The notes beneath the pieces are model-generated. The model saw only the letters and a list, made by a program, of their open reading frames with translations, ran no database searches and was not told the DNA's origin. Shown here piece after piece: positions 1 through 8,492 of a stretch of DNA of 17,166 nt. The translations under genes were made by a program, and so were the position numbers. Source of the stretch: Victivallales bacterium. Its GTDB lineage: Bacteria; Verrucomicrobiota; Lentisphaeria; Oligosphaerales; Oligosphaeraceae. The DNA lies in contig JAFYIW010000355.1 of assembly GCA_017538465.1 (NCBI GenBank), positions 1-17,166 on the forward strand. The letters are read 5' to 3'. Numbering within the stretch: the first letter of the stretch is position 1; each line of letters opens with the position of its first letter.

Positions 1-3000
1 ATTTTTTCAGCACATACTTGAAGGTCTCTTGGGTAATGGGGATGGTGAGGTGCCCATCTGCGACGGGGAGGGTGTCGGTTCCGAGCAGTTTTCCGTCACG
101 GGCGTAGTGTTCCACGACGACGGTTGCCGCATCGATGGCAATGTCCACGGTCTCCTCGGCGGTGAAGGGGGCAGGGGTCAGCTCCATGATGTTGTCGGAA
201 AGTCGCTTGAGCAAATAAGCGCCGTTTGCGTGGAGGAGCGGATTGGCGGGGGCGTTGTCGCAGTAGAGGAGGCCGTCTTGCGTGCACAGGCACATATCCA
301 CGCGTTGTCCATTCTGCAGTGCGGAACAGGCGAGGTTCTGCCGGTCTGCGGTCACGGCGGCGAAGCCGTCGGGTGGCAGTTCAAAGGGCATCCCGTTCAG
401 GGTCACGCTCATGTTCTCTGACGCATTCAGGTTGGCGGCGACCTCCAGGCCGTTTTCGTAGATGAGCTTCACCTGGTTGCGGGAAAGCGTCCCCGCCTTG
501 ACGGCGGCCTCGAAGGGCAGATACTGTCCATCCACATTGTAGAGGATTTCCTTGATTTTGACGCCCGCGTAGAATTTCTGCATCGGCTCGATGAGGAAAT
601 AGCTGGCGATCATGGCAGGCGTGGCGGAGGGCCTCGGCGTGCCGTAATAGCAGTCGGCGATGTGCCCGATGCTCCCGTAGGCGTACTCGTAGGCGAGCAG
701 CTTGTGGGCGAAGTGCTTGTCGCCGTACTTTGCCTTTTCTTCGACTAGCGACAACCCATAGCCGCAGTCATTGCTTAGAGGATGGATTTTGCGCAGATTG
801 AAGTCGGGGATGACGTTCATCGTCCACCGCTGCGGCTGGGCGTAGCTGTCGCAGAGTCCGGCGAAGAAGAGATGCGTCGCGCCCTCGGAGAGCACGGGGC
901 CGAATTCCTCGCGTACCTCGCGGAGGCTCTCGGCGAAAACGCGCCAGGGGGCCGAGAACTTCCCCGCCTCTGGGGCGCGTGCGTCATAGTCGGTGTAGCG
1001 CCAGCAGGGCGGGCTGGTGATCTGGTCATGGTAGGCGCAGGTCGGGGCGAACTGCTCTGCATAGCTGGGGTACCATTTTCTCTGGAGCGGCAGCAGCCGG
1101 GAGGTCTTGGTCTGGTTGGTGTTGCCGAAGCTGTAGAGCCAGTGGCCGTTGGGGTCCTGGTTCATCATGTCCTCGTCCCAGGCGTCGAAGGACATTTCGC
1201 TGAGCAGCACGGCGTTGGTGTAGAGGCCGATGCGGTAGCCCAGGCCTTTGATGTCCTGGCAGAATGCGGCGAGGGCCTCGTCTCCGCCGATGTCCGGCGT
1301 CGTGAAAGGCTTGATGAAGGTGATTGGCTCGTCAAATCGCTCTGGCCAGTACATTCGGTTGATGTTGCAGTGGAGTCGCACGTTCAGGTGTTCCATGCCG
1401 TAGTCGCGGCACGATTGCCACATCGCGAGCTCCTGTCCGAAGTAGTCTGGCGTGGGACTGGTGATGTACCACATTCTCGTGCACCATACGTCGTTCCGCG
1501 TGAGCGGGATGTCGGGATTCGGCGGATGCGGGATGTTGGGGAGGACGTTGGCCAGTTTGTCGGCGACGGTGAGCATCAGGCGCTCCCGGACTGGATTGCG
1601 GCGGCCCGCCGTGGTCGGCCAGTAGTAGCTGCCGCCGTTGACGACGGAGTGGTCGCGGATGGTGTTGGTCGGGTCGCCCGTGTCGCCGTCGAGGATCCAG
1701 CGGTAGTCGGCGGCGATGGGGTCCAGCGCCCAATGCCCGCGTGGCGTGGCGCTGGAGGCGCCGAAGAGGCCCGAGGCGTCGGAGTTGTACCAGTCGAGCA
1801 TGGCGAAGATGCAGCAGTCGTCCGCGACGAAGACGCCGGGCGGATTGCTTTTCTGGTAGAACCATTTTCCCCAGTTCAGATAAGGGATTTCCACCACCTT
1901 GCCGGCGATGCCGTCAATCGCTCCGAACTGGAACTCACCGACATTGCCGTCGGGTTTGCCCAGGTCGCTGGCGAGGTCGATGATGAGCGTGTTGCCCTTG
2001 AGCGAGAGTACCCACTTGGCGGTGCGGGACAATTTCTTGTCGATTCGGTAGTTCCAGGTCAGGGTGAGGGTATCGTCGGTGGCGGTGGCGCTGGCCAGGG
2101 TTGCGGTGATGCGGGGGGACGCGGGGTCAAGCAGGGAATTCTCCTTGACGGGATAGATGTTGTCCATCGCCCAGCGGAAGCCGCCGCCCTGCATGGGGGT
2201 GAAGGTCTTGCCGTTCCAGGTCGCCTGGATGTCGCTCAGCGTGCCGGTCGCGGGGCGTATGTCATAGCAGAGTCGCTGTCCGGTGGCGGTTCCCGTGCTG
2301 GTGAAACGCCAGTGGTTCGGGGCGATGGTTTCCAGCGTGACGGTGGTCGGCTCGGCGGCGGTCGGCAGGATGGTCTCCGGGCGGTTGGGAACCCCCAGTT
2401 CTTCGTAGGTCGGGACATACGCGTCAGTCAGCGGGGCTTTGCTGCGCTCGTAGAAGACGAGATTGTCGAGGTAGAGGACGCGCTTGGGCTCGTTGAAGCC
2501 CGTGAAGGTGATGGAGACAAACTCGGAGCCGGCCTTCATCGTCTCTTTCATCGGTGCCATCTTCAGCCCCCAGCCCACCTCCAGCAGGTTGTCCATCTTG
2601 CCGGAGTCGTGGAGTTTGCCCTCCGGGTCACGCCATTGGATGGAGAACCACATCGCGGGCACTGAATTGACATATTCGGTGGCAAAACGCCATACCGCGA
2701 CGGCGTCGAAGTCGTTGGGGATGCGGATGGGGGCGGGCGGCTCCAGCACCACCTTCGCTTTGGGATTCGGGGCATACCCCTCCTTGAACTCGGCGCGAAG
2801 CACATATTCGCCCCAGAGGGTGTATGCCTTGCTGCGGCGGAACGATGGCACCACCTCGCCCGATACGTATGTCATCTTCCAGCCTTCGAGGTCCTCGAAA
2901 TCCACCAGGGGCTTTTTCCGTTCCTGACGGCCCTCGAAGTGTCGGCTGCGTCCATGGAGGACGGCGTCTTTCACGGTGTTGTCCAAAGGCACTGTGACTT

Positions 3001-3646
3001 TCTTGCCGAAGTCCGCCGGCTTCGTTTTCCCGTCCGGCTCGCTGAAGCGGTAGTCGTCATCCAGCAGAAGGGCGGGATAGTCGGGGAGGGGCTGCCTGGC
3101 CTGTAGCAAACCGTAGTGGGCGGCGACTTCGGTGGGCGTCAAGGCACGGCTGTAGAGGCGGATGAGGGCGACATTGCCGACAAAGTCCTGGTGATGCCAG
3201 CCATTGCTACTGCCAACATAGAACGGACTGGTGGAGGTGTATTTGGGAATGCCAGGGCCTTTTTGAGTTTGCAATAGCTTGCCGTCGCGGTAGTGGCAGA
3301 TTTGCTCTGGCGTGCCCGTCATGACGTAGTGGTGGAACCTGCCCAGTTCCAACGGTAGTTTAAACCTGGCAGAGGGTTCGGCGCCGTCCGTCAGCTTCAG
3401 GTAGTCGAGGTAGCTGTTCTCCCCCTCGAACTTCGGGAGTCCGAACGAGCCTTGCATTAAGACCGCATAGCCGCAGTCCGCCTCGTCGGGCCGGCACCAT
3501 ACCTCCGCAGTGAACCCCTCCGAACCCCAGTTTGGTATCTCGTCAAGCGTGATATGCTTGTTGTCCTGTCGCGGAAAATCCCACCCCGCCGCAAACAGCA
3601 TGGACGAAATCAGGAGGGCAATGGCAAATGCGCGGATTGTTTTCAT
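1..3646 (-). CDS. Secreted LamG-domain / glycoside-hydrolase-like protein (3' end cut by window edge)
   Basis: About 1215 codons are open without a stop from the ATG at 3646 to the left edge, so the C-terminus is missing or only just cut. The N-terminus is a signal peptide: a Lys/Arg start, a hydrophobic stretch (FAIALLISSMLF) and a small-residue cleavage region near residue 20. Residues about 24-175 look like a LamG/concanavalin-A fold, with GFTAEVW, an HHYVMTG strand, YRDGKLL, and a closing FVGNVALIRLYSRALTPTEV. Residues about 240-370 resemble a beta-sandwich carbohydrate-binding region. Residues about 700-1000 look like a TIM-barrel hydrolase (TRMWYITS, RIGLYTNAVLL, CAYHDQITSPP, VLSEGATHLFFAGLCDSY), possibly of the DUF6259 type. 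A C-terminal beta-sandwich follows (FELPPDGFAAV near residue 1090). It probably acts on polysaccharide outside the cytoplasm. The substrate and catalytic acids cannot be assigned by eye. An AGGA about 12 nt upstream is a rather distant ribosome site. All long plus-strand frames here are shadows. Confidence 0.85.
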   Translation of the reverse strand, partial: MKTIRAFAIALLISSMLFAAGWDFPRQDNKHITLDEIPNWGSEGFTAEVWCRPDEADCGYAVLMQGSFGLPKFEGENSYLDYLKLTDGAEPSARFKLPLELGRFHHYVMTGTPEQICHYRDGKLLQTQKGPGIPKYTSTSPFYVGSSNGWHHQDFVGNVALIRLYSRALTPTEVAAHYGLLQARQPLPDYPALLLDDDYRFSEPDGKTKPADFGKKVTVPLDNTVKDAVLHGRSRHFEGRQERKKPLVDFEDLEGWKMTYVSGEVVPSFRRSKAYTLWGEYVLRAEFKEGYAPNPKAKVVLEPPAPIRIPNDFDAVAVWRFATEYVNSVPAMWFSIQWRDPEGKLHDSGKMDNLLEVGWGLKMAPMKETMKAGSEFVSITFTGFNEPKRVLYLDNLVFYERSKAPLTDAYVPTYEELGVPNRPETILPTAAEPTTVTLETIAPNHWRFTSTGTATGQRLCYDIRPATGTLSDIQATWNGKTFTPMQGGGFRWAMDNIYPVKENSLLDPASPRITATLASATATDDTLTLTWNYRIDKKLSRTAKWVLSLKGNTLIIDLASDLGKPDGNVGEFQFGAIDGIAGKVVEIPYLNWGKWFYQKSNPPGVFVADDCCIFAMLDWYNSDASGLFGASSATPRGHWALDPIAADYRWILDGDTGDPTNTIRDHSVVNGGSYYWPTTAGRRNPVRERLMLTVADKLANVLPNIPHPPNPDIPLTRNDVWCTRMWYITSPTPDYFGQELAMWQSCRDYGMEHLNVRLHCNINRMYWPERFDEPITFIKPFTTPDIGGDEALAAFCQDIKGLGYRIGLYTNAVLLSEMSFDAWDEDMMNQDPNGHWLYSFGNTNQTKTSRLLPLQRKWYPSYAEQFAPTCAYHDQITSPPCWRYTDYDARAPEAGKFSAPWRVFAESLREVREEFGPVLSEGATHLFFAGLCDSYAQPQRWTMNVIPDFNLRKIHPLSNDCGYGLSLVEEKAKYGDKHFAHKLLAYEYAYGSIGHIADCYYGTPRPSATPAMIASYFLIEPMQKFYAGVKIKEILYNVDGQYLPFEAAVKAGTLSRNQVKLIYENGLEVAANLNASENMSVTLNGMPFELPPDGFAAVTADRQNLACSALQNGQRVDMCLCTQDGLLYCDNAPANPLLHANGAYLLKRLSDNIMELTPAPFTAEETVDIAIDAATVVVEHYARDGKLLGTDTLPVADGHLTIPITQETFKYVLKK

Positions 3647-3748
3647 GTCGGTTTTGAGTCCTTGTAAACTTCTAAGGCGGGAAAGTCGTTATTTGCATAT
3701 TAAAGTAACGTATCTATCCAGAACAGTCACTCTTTTAACGGAGAAATC
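3647..3748. promoter_or_regulatory. Divergent intergenic region between LamG protein and oxidoreductase genes
   Basis: These 102 bases separate two divergent genes and so must hold the promoters for both. The middle (about 3690-3720) is AT-rich. On the minus strand TAATAT (around 3697-3702) could be a -10 element for the LamG gene. I found no convincing -35/-10 pair for the plus strand. The oxidoreductase has a good ribosome site, GGAG at 3740-3743, five bases before its ATG. Shared regulation of the two genes is plausible from the layout but is not shown by any operator I can recognise. Confidence 0.35.
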
Positions 3749-4768
3749 ATGTATAAAGTAGCGGTCATTGGTTTGGGGATGGGGTCGAGATGGGCGATGG
3801 CGGTCAGGGAACTGCCCAATACCCAGCTCGTGATGGTCTATGACAAGTATTACGAGGAGAACACCTATATCCCCCGCGAAAGGGTCACCGGCCCCGGCAT
3901 CACAGTGGCTCGCGAGGAGGACGAAATATATCATTCGGATGCGGACATCGTGATTGTCGCCAGCCCCGACAACTTCCATCGGGAGCAGTGCGTGAAGGCG
4001 TTGCAGGCGGGCAAGCACGTGATTTGCGAGAAGCCGCTGGCGCTCACGCTGGAGGACTGCCGACAGATCATCGCGGCGGTGAAGGCGAGCGGACGGCAGT
4101 TCATGACTGGCCAGGTGTGCCGATATGCCCCGGGCTTCCGCACCGCGAAGGCGCTGGTGGAGGCGGGACGCATCGGCCGGCTCGTCTATCTGGAGAGCGA
4201 ATATGCCCACGACTACGAGTTCGCAAAAGGCTACCGCGAATGGCGGAAGGATCCCGCCATCCAACGGCAGGGCTTCCTGGGCGGCGGATGCCACGCGCTG
4301 GATTTGACGCGATGGATCGCGGGCGACCCTACCGAGGTCTTCTGCTATATGAACCACATCTTCATGCCCGACTGGCCGACGCCGGACACCGGAGTCGCCG
4401 TGGCGAAATTCCCCAACGAGGTGCTGGGCCGCATCTTCGTCTCCACCGGCGTGAAACGACCCTACACGATGCGGACGGTCATCTACGGCACCGAAGGAAC
4501 CATCATCTGCGACAACACCAGCGACCATATCCAGATCAGCGAGAAGGCACTGCGTGAGCCGACCGGAACCATGGCCTTCAATGACATCCCGGTCGCGATT
4601 GCCAACCACAATGTCACCAGCGAGTTGAAGGACTTCGCGAGCGCGTTGGATGCGGGCGTGCCCTGTGCCACGGATGTCTATCAGGGAACCCGAACGGTGG
4701 CCTTTGCGGATGCGGCGATTCGTTCCGCGCAGTCCGGCCGTCCCGAGGCCGTGGACTACAACTACTGA
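3749..4768 (+). CDS. Gfo/Idh/MocA family NAD(P)-dependent oxidoreductase
   Basis: This is a 339-residue cytoplasmic oxidoreductase, the usual length for the family. The N-terminal Rossmann fold has the dinucleotide-binding glycines G8-x-G10-x-G12 in VIGLGMGSRW, followed by an acidic strand end (MVYDKYYEEN). The family signature EKP is at residues 94-96 (VICEKPLAL), where the lysine contacts the nicotinamide and substrate. The second domain has GGGCHALDLTRW with H182 and D185, matching the catalytic His/Asp region of the family. Members oxidise, reduce or epimerise sugars, inositols or their derivatives; the exact substrate cannot be read here. It is divergent from the secreted LamG/hydrolase gene, so a role in processing the sugar that protein releases is a fair inference. 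The start is supported by GGAG five bases upstream. Composition matches the high-GC host background. Confidence 0.92.
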   Translation: MYKVAVIGLGMGSRWAMAVRELPNTQLVMVYDKYYEENTYIPRERVTGPGITVAREEDEIYHSDADIVIVASPDNFHREQCVKALQAGKHVICEKPLALTLEDCRQIIAAVKASGRQFMTGQVCRYAPGFRTAKALVEAGRIGRLVYLESEYAHDYEFAKGYREWRKDPAIQRQGFLGGGCHALDLTRWIAGDPTEVFCYMNHIFMPDWPTPDTGVAVAKFPNEVLGRIFVSTGVKRPYTMRTVIYGTEGTIICDNTSDHIQISEKALREPTGTMAFNDIPVAIANHNVTSELKDFASALDAGVPCATDVYQGTRTVAFADAAIRSAQSGRPEAVDYNY

Positions 4769-4819
4769 GCGACGATGCAGGGTGTGTGGATGGGATGCAC
4801 TGCCTTTGGGGAATTATAT

Positions 4820-4853
4820 CACTAGTGTTCTGTTATTTTACGGGACACTAGTG
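4820..4853. repeat. Inverted repeat CACTAGTGT / ACACTAGTG
   Basis: Two 9-bp arms (4820-4828 and 4845-4853) are perfect reverse complements around a 16-nt spacer. With G-U pairs the RNA stem could reach 12 bp with a 10-nt loop. Each arm contains the self-palindrome CACTAGTG, so the copies are also direct repeats of CACTAGTGT spaced 26 bp apart. It lies in the gap between the oxidoreductase stop and the start of the defence genes. There is no downstream T tract, so it is not a classical terminator. It could be a two-site operator, a terminal repeat of a lost element, or a stem-loop that ends transcription in another way. Confidence 0.6.
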
Positions 4854-4863
4854 TAGGTAAATA

Positions 4864-4876
4864 TTCGCTGGGCGAA
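4864..4876. repeat. Small hairpin TTCGC-TGG-GCGAA
   Basis: A perfect 5-bp inverted repeat (4864-4868 and 4872-4876) with a 3-nt loop lies just downstream of the ACTAGTGT repeat and upstream of the likely operon promoter. The arms are short, so this could be chance, but with the neighbouring repeat it makes the region unusually rich in symmetric sequence. An operator half-site arrangement is possible. Confidence 0.3.
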
Positions 4877-4896
4877 GTCTATTTCAGCGACAACTG

Positions 4897-4925
4897 TTCG
4901 CCTACTGTGGTATATGCATTATATT
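4897..4925 (+). promoter_or_regulatory. Candidate promoter of the defence operon
   Basis: TTCGCC (4897-4902, a weak -35) and TATATT (4920-4925, a good -10) are 17 bp apart in the AT-rich stretch just before the helicase gene. A start of transcription near 4932 would leave a very short leader with a weak ribosome site (AAAGAGA, 4936-4942). The pairing is a by-eye match only. The -35 agrees with the consensus at three positions. Confidence 0.35.
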
Positions 4926-4951
4926 AAAAGGATATAAAGAGAACTTTTCCT

Positions 4952-7900
4952 ATGCTGAAACTCGAAGACATCAAACCAAAAGCCCAAATTGTCGGACTGA
5001 TTCCGGGGGAAATCGCCACTGTGAAGGCGGTGGACACCATCGGAAAGGATGCCATTGGAGTTTATTTCAAGACACCCGATGGCGCATTGCATGAGCGTCT
5101 GCTCTATCGCGATGACGAGGCGTCCCTGGAAATGGCCAAATCCGGTTTGGCCTGGTCTTTTGACTCTCCCAGCCATGATTTCAAACTGGCTCTGGAGGCT
5201 CTGCGCATTCAAATGGGATTCGCCTTCGATCCCATGATGGCCGTCCACACGTCCAATATCGAGCCTTTGCCGCATCAGCTTTCCGCCGTCTATGAGGCGA
5301 TGCTGCCCAAGCAGCCGCTTCGCTTTGTGCTGGCCGACGACCCTGGAGCCGGCAAGACCATCATGGCGGGACTGCTGGTCAAGGAACTGCTGATGCGCGC
5401 CGACGCCCAGCGCGTGCTGATTGTCGCGCCTGGCTCCTTGACGGAACAGTGGCAGGACGAGATGCGGGATAAGTTCGACCTCGAGTTTAAGATATTCAGC
5501 CGCGAGTTGCAGGAGCATTCCTCCACCGGGAACTATTTCGCCGAGGAGGACCTTTTGATTGCCCGGCTGGATCAGCTCGCCCGTTCGGAGGAACTTCAAC
5601 TGAAACTCCAGGCAACGCAATGGGATCTGGTCATCATAGACGAGGCGCACAAGCTCTCGGCACACTACTTTGGGAACAAGGCTGAGAAGACGCAACGCTA
5701 CCGTTTGGGTGAACTGCTGGGAAGCAAAACCCGTCACCTTCTGCTGATGACCGCCACGCCGCACAACGGCAAGGATGCCGATTTCCAGTTGTGGCTGGCC
5801 TTGCTGGACGCCGACCGCTTCTATGGCGAATCGCGGGATGGCGCAAGGCTGGAGGTCTCGGATGTGATGCGCCGCCTGGTCAAGGAGGAACTGCTGAAAT
5901 TCGACGGCACACGGCTCTTCCCGGAACGCCTGGCCTACACTTTGAACTACAAACTCTCGGATGCGGAGGCGGCCCTGTATGCCCATGTCACCCAGTATGT
6001 CTGCGAGGAAATGAACCGGGCAGATGACTTGGACGGGCAGCGCCGCCACCAGGTCGGCTTTGCCCTGACCATGCTCCAGCGGCGGCTGGCTTCCAGCCCG
6101 GCGGCCATTCACCAGTCCCTCCGCCGACGACGTGAGCGACTGGAACGTCAATTGCGTGAGAAGAAGGCGGTCGCCCGCGGACAGCAAATCTTGGAGACGG
6201 ATGGCGACAGCATTGCCTTTGAAAAGAAAGTGGATTTGCCCGCCGACTGGGATGACCTGGAGGACGAACTCACCCCGGAGGAATACGAAGGGGTTGTGGA
6301 CAAGATCATCGACCGCTCCACCGCAGCCAATACGGCAGCCGAACTGGAAAAGGAAATCGCAAGCCTGAGGTGCTTGGAAACCGAGGCAGAGAAGGTTGTG
6401 CAATCCGGGGTGGACTGCAAATGGCAGAAATTGTCGGAGGTGCTTCAGGGCTGTCCGGAAATGCACGACGCCAACGGGCGGATGCGGAAACTGATCATCT
6501 TCACCGAGCATCGCGACACCTTGGATTACCTCGCTGGAAGGATTGCCGGACTCCTGGGCGGCGTGGATGCCATCCGCACCATCCATGGCGGAACCAACCG
6601 TGACGTGCGCAAGAAAATCCAGGAGGAGTTCTGCAACAATCCGGATGTCGTGGTGCTGGTCGCCACCGATGCGGCAGGGGAAGGCGTGAACCTCCAGAAA
6701 TCCAACTTGATGGTGAACTACGACCTGCCGTGGAATCCCAATCGCCTGGAGCAGCGTTTCGGCCGCATCCACCGTATCGGGCAGACGGAGACCTGCCATC
6801 TTTGGAACCTGGTGGCCGGTGAGACCCGTGAGGGCGATGTCTTCCAGACGCTCTTCGCCAAGCTGGAGATGGAGCGCAAGGCCCTGGGCGGGCGTGTCTT
6901 TGACATCCTTGGGGAGATTTTCGAGGGAAACGAACTAAAGGACCTGATTGTGGAGGCAATCCGCCGTGGCCAGATGCCAGGGGCGAAGGACTGGATGACC
7001 GAGAAGGTCGCCTCCGCGATGGACACGGAGCGCTTGAAGGAAATCATCCGGCGAAACACCCTGGTCGAGCAGGCGATGACTCCCGAGATGCTCTATGCCA
7101 TCAGAGACGAAATGGACATGGCCGAGGCACGGAAACTCCAGCCATGTTTCGTGAGGGCTTTCTTCAAGGCGGCCTTCGAGGCTGTCGGAGGAGAACTGCG
7201 CCAGCGCGAAGCGGGCCGCTTTGAAATCCCGAATGTCCCTTCGTGCATCAGGGAAAACCATCGCGTCGTGGCGACAAATCGTCTCCCAATCGCCAGGAAA
7301 TACTCCAGAATCTGCTTTGAGAAGTCCCAGGTCCGTCCTGCCGGAAGCAACGAGGAGGCCACGCTTATCCATCCAGGACATCCGCTGATGCACTCCCTGA
7401 CCAACTACATCCTGCTGGAGAAACGGCAACTGCTGAAGCCGGGGACGGTCATGGTGGACCCTACAGACGAAGGGACCACGCCGTCGTTGCTCTTCATGGT
7501 GGACCATCGAGTCTGCGAAGGAGAAGCGGAAAAGCTGGTCTCCCGCCGAATGCAGTTCGTGCGACTACTGCCGGACGGCACGGCACGGAACGCGGGCTGG
7601 GCCCCGCACCTGGATCTCCAGGAGCCATCCGCCAAGGCGTTGGAACTTGCGAAGGACATTCGTAGCCAGGCCTGGCTTGCCGCCAATCTGGAGAGCGTCG
7701 CCATCCAATACGCATCCGCGAATCTGGCGAAGGAGCATTTTGACGATGTCAGCAAGCGCCGCATCGCCCAAGTGGACAAAATCCACCAGGCCGTGCGAGA
7801 GCGGCTGTCCAAGGCTATCAACTACTGGACGGGACGCATGCTCGAACTCGAGCAGGCCGTGGCGGCGGGGAAACAGCCTCGTGTCCAGCCAGCCAATGCA

Positions 7901-8479
7901 CGGCAGACAGCGGAAATGCTGACCGCACGTTTGCAGAACCGTGAACGCGAATTGGAGCAGATGCGCCATATCGTCTCCAAGACGCCTGTGGTTCTCGGCG
8001 GGATTCTGGTCATCCCGCAGGGGCTGCTCAACCAGGCGACCGGCACGGGGACTTTCTGCGCGGACGCGGAGCAGCGCAAACATGTCGAACAGGTGGCCAT
8101 GAAGGCCGTCATGGACTTGGAGCAGTCTTTCGGCAACGATGTGACGGATGTCTCAGCTCTGAAATGCGGCTGGGACGTCACATCGCGCTACCCGGTCAGG
8201 TCCGGCGAGCCGATTCGTAATGCGCGTCACATCGAAGTCAAGGGCCGTGCCAAGGGTGCGGAAACGATCACCGTGACCCGCAATGAAATCTGCTACGCCA
8301 TCAACCAGAGGGACAAGTTCATCCTCGCCATCGTGCTGGTGGACGGCGATTCCTACGAGGGACCCTACTACATTCGGAATCCCTTTGAACGCGAGCCGGA
8401 CTTGGATGACGTGAGCATCAACAAGGACATCGCCCTGCTTCTCCGGAAAGCCGTCCCGCCTGAGCAAACCCTTTCTTAG
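4952..8479 (+). CDS. SNF2/DEAH-type helicase with C-terminal DUF3883-like domain
   Basis: This 1175-residue superfamily 2 ATPase is the probable DNA translocase of the defence operon. The first helicase lobe has Walker A G132-A-G-K-T136 (LADDPGAGKTIMAGLL), the box D230-E-A-H233 (VIIDEAHKLSA) and motif III TAT near 267-269. A long insert rich in charged helix (about 345-490) precedes the second lobe, which has FTEHRDT near 515, VATDAAGEGVNL around D573, and Q601-RFGRIHRIGQ611 carrying the arginine finger. The C-terminal part (about 1040-1165) resembles DUF3883 and contains H-I-E1095-V-K1097, reminiscent of the ExK half of a PD-(D/E)XK nuclease. DUF3883 is common at the ends of defence and restriction helicases. 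In this family the protein is thought to move along or unwind DNA for its partners. It is the first gene of the operon, with a weak ribosome site and the methyltransferase starting 13 bases after its stop. DISARM DrmD is a related alternative, but the other DISARM genes are missing. Confidence 0.9.
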   Translation: MLKLEDIKPKAQIVGLIPGEIATVKAVDTIGKDAIGVYFKTPDGALHERLLYRDDEASLEMAKSGLAWSFDSPSHDFKLALEALRIQMGFAFDPMMAVHTSNIEPLPHQLSAVYEAMLPKQPLRFVLADDPGAGKTIMAGLLVKELLMRADAQRVLIVAPGSLTEQWQDEMRDKFDLEFKIFSRELQEHSSTGNYFAEEDLLIARLDQLARSEELQLKLQATQWDLVIIDEAHKLSAHYFGNKAEKTQRYRLGELLGSKTRHLLLMTATPHNGKDADFQLWLALLDADRFYGESRDGARLEVSDVMRRLVKEELLKFDGTRLFPERLAYTLNYKLSDAEAALYAHVTQYVCEEMNRADDLDGQRRHQVGFALTMLQRRLASSPAAIHQSLRRRRERLERQLREKKAVARGQQILETDGDSIAFEKKVDLPADWDDLEDELTPEEYEGVVDKIIDRSTAANTAAELEKEIASLRCLETEAEKVVQSGVDCKWQKLSEVLQGCPEMHDANGRMRKLIIFTEHRDTLDYLAGRIAGLLGGVDAIRTIHGGTNRDVRKKIQEEFCNNPDVVVLVATDAAGEGVNLQKSNLMVNYDLPWNPNRLEQRFGRIHRIGQTETCHLWNLVAGETREGDVFQTLFAKLEMERKALGGRVFDILGEIFEGNELKDLIVEAIRRGQMPGAKDWMTEKVASAMDTERLKEIIRRNTLVEQAMTPEMLYAIRDEMDMAEARKLQPCFVRAFFKAAFEAVGGELRQREAGRFEIPNVPSCIRENHRVVATNRLPIARKYSRICFEKSQVRPAGSNEEATLIHPGHPLMHSLTNYILLEKRQLLKPGTVMVDPTDEGTTPSLLFMVDHRVCEGEAEKLVSRRMQFVRLLPDGTARNAGWAPHLDLQEPSAKALELAKDIRSQAWLAANLESVAIQYASANLAKEHFDDVSKRRIAQVDKIHQAVRERLSKAINYWTGRMLELEQAVAAGKQPRVQPANARQTAEMLTARLQNRERELEQMRHIVSKTPVVLGGILVIPQGLLNQATGTGTFCADAEQRKHVEQVAMKAVMDLEQSFGNDVTDVSALKCGWDVTSRYPVRSGEPIRNARHIEVKGRAKGAETITVTRNEICYAINQRDKFILAIVLVDGDSYEGPYYIRNPFEREPDLDDVSINKDIALLLRKAVPPEQTLS

Positions 8480-8492
8480 TCATACCACAACC

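Noticed and set aside
782..2665. Long plus-strand open frame of 627 codons opposite the LamG gene
   Set aside because: It is a high-GC shadow of the minus-strand gene. Its translation is rich in Gly/Val/Arg with no domain, and the minus strand has a signal peptide, LamG motifs and an unbroken frame.
4919..6799. Long minus-strand open frame of 626 codons opposite the helicase
   Set aside because: The plus strand encodes all helicase motifs in order. The antisense frame has no recognisable motif and arises from the GC-rich third positions.
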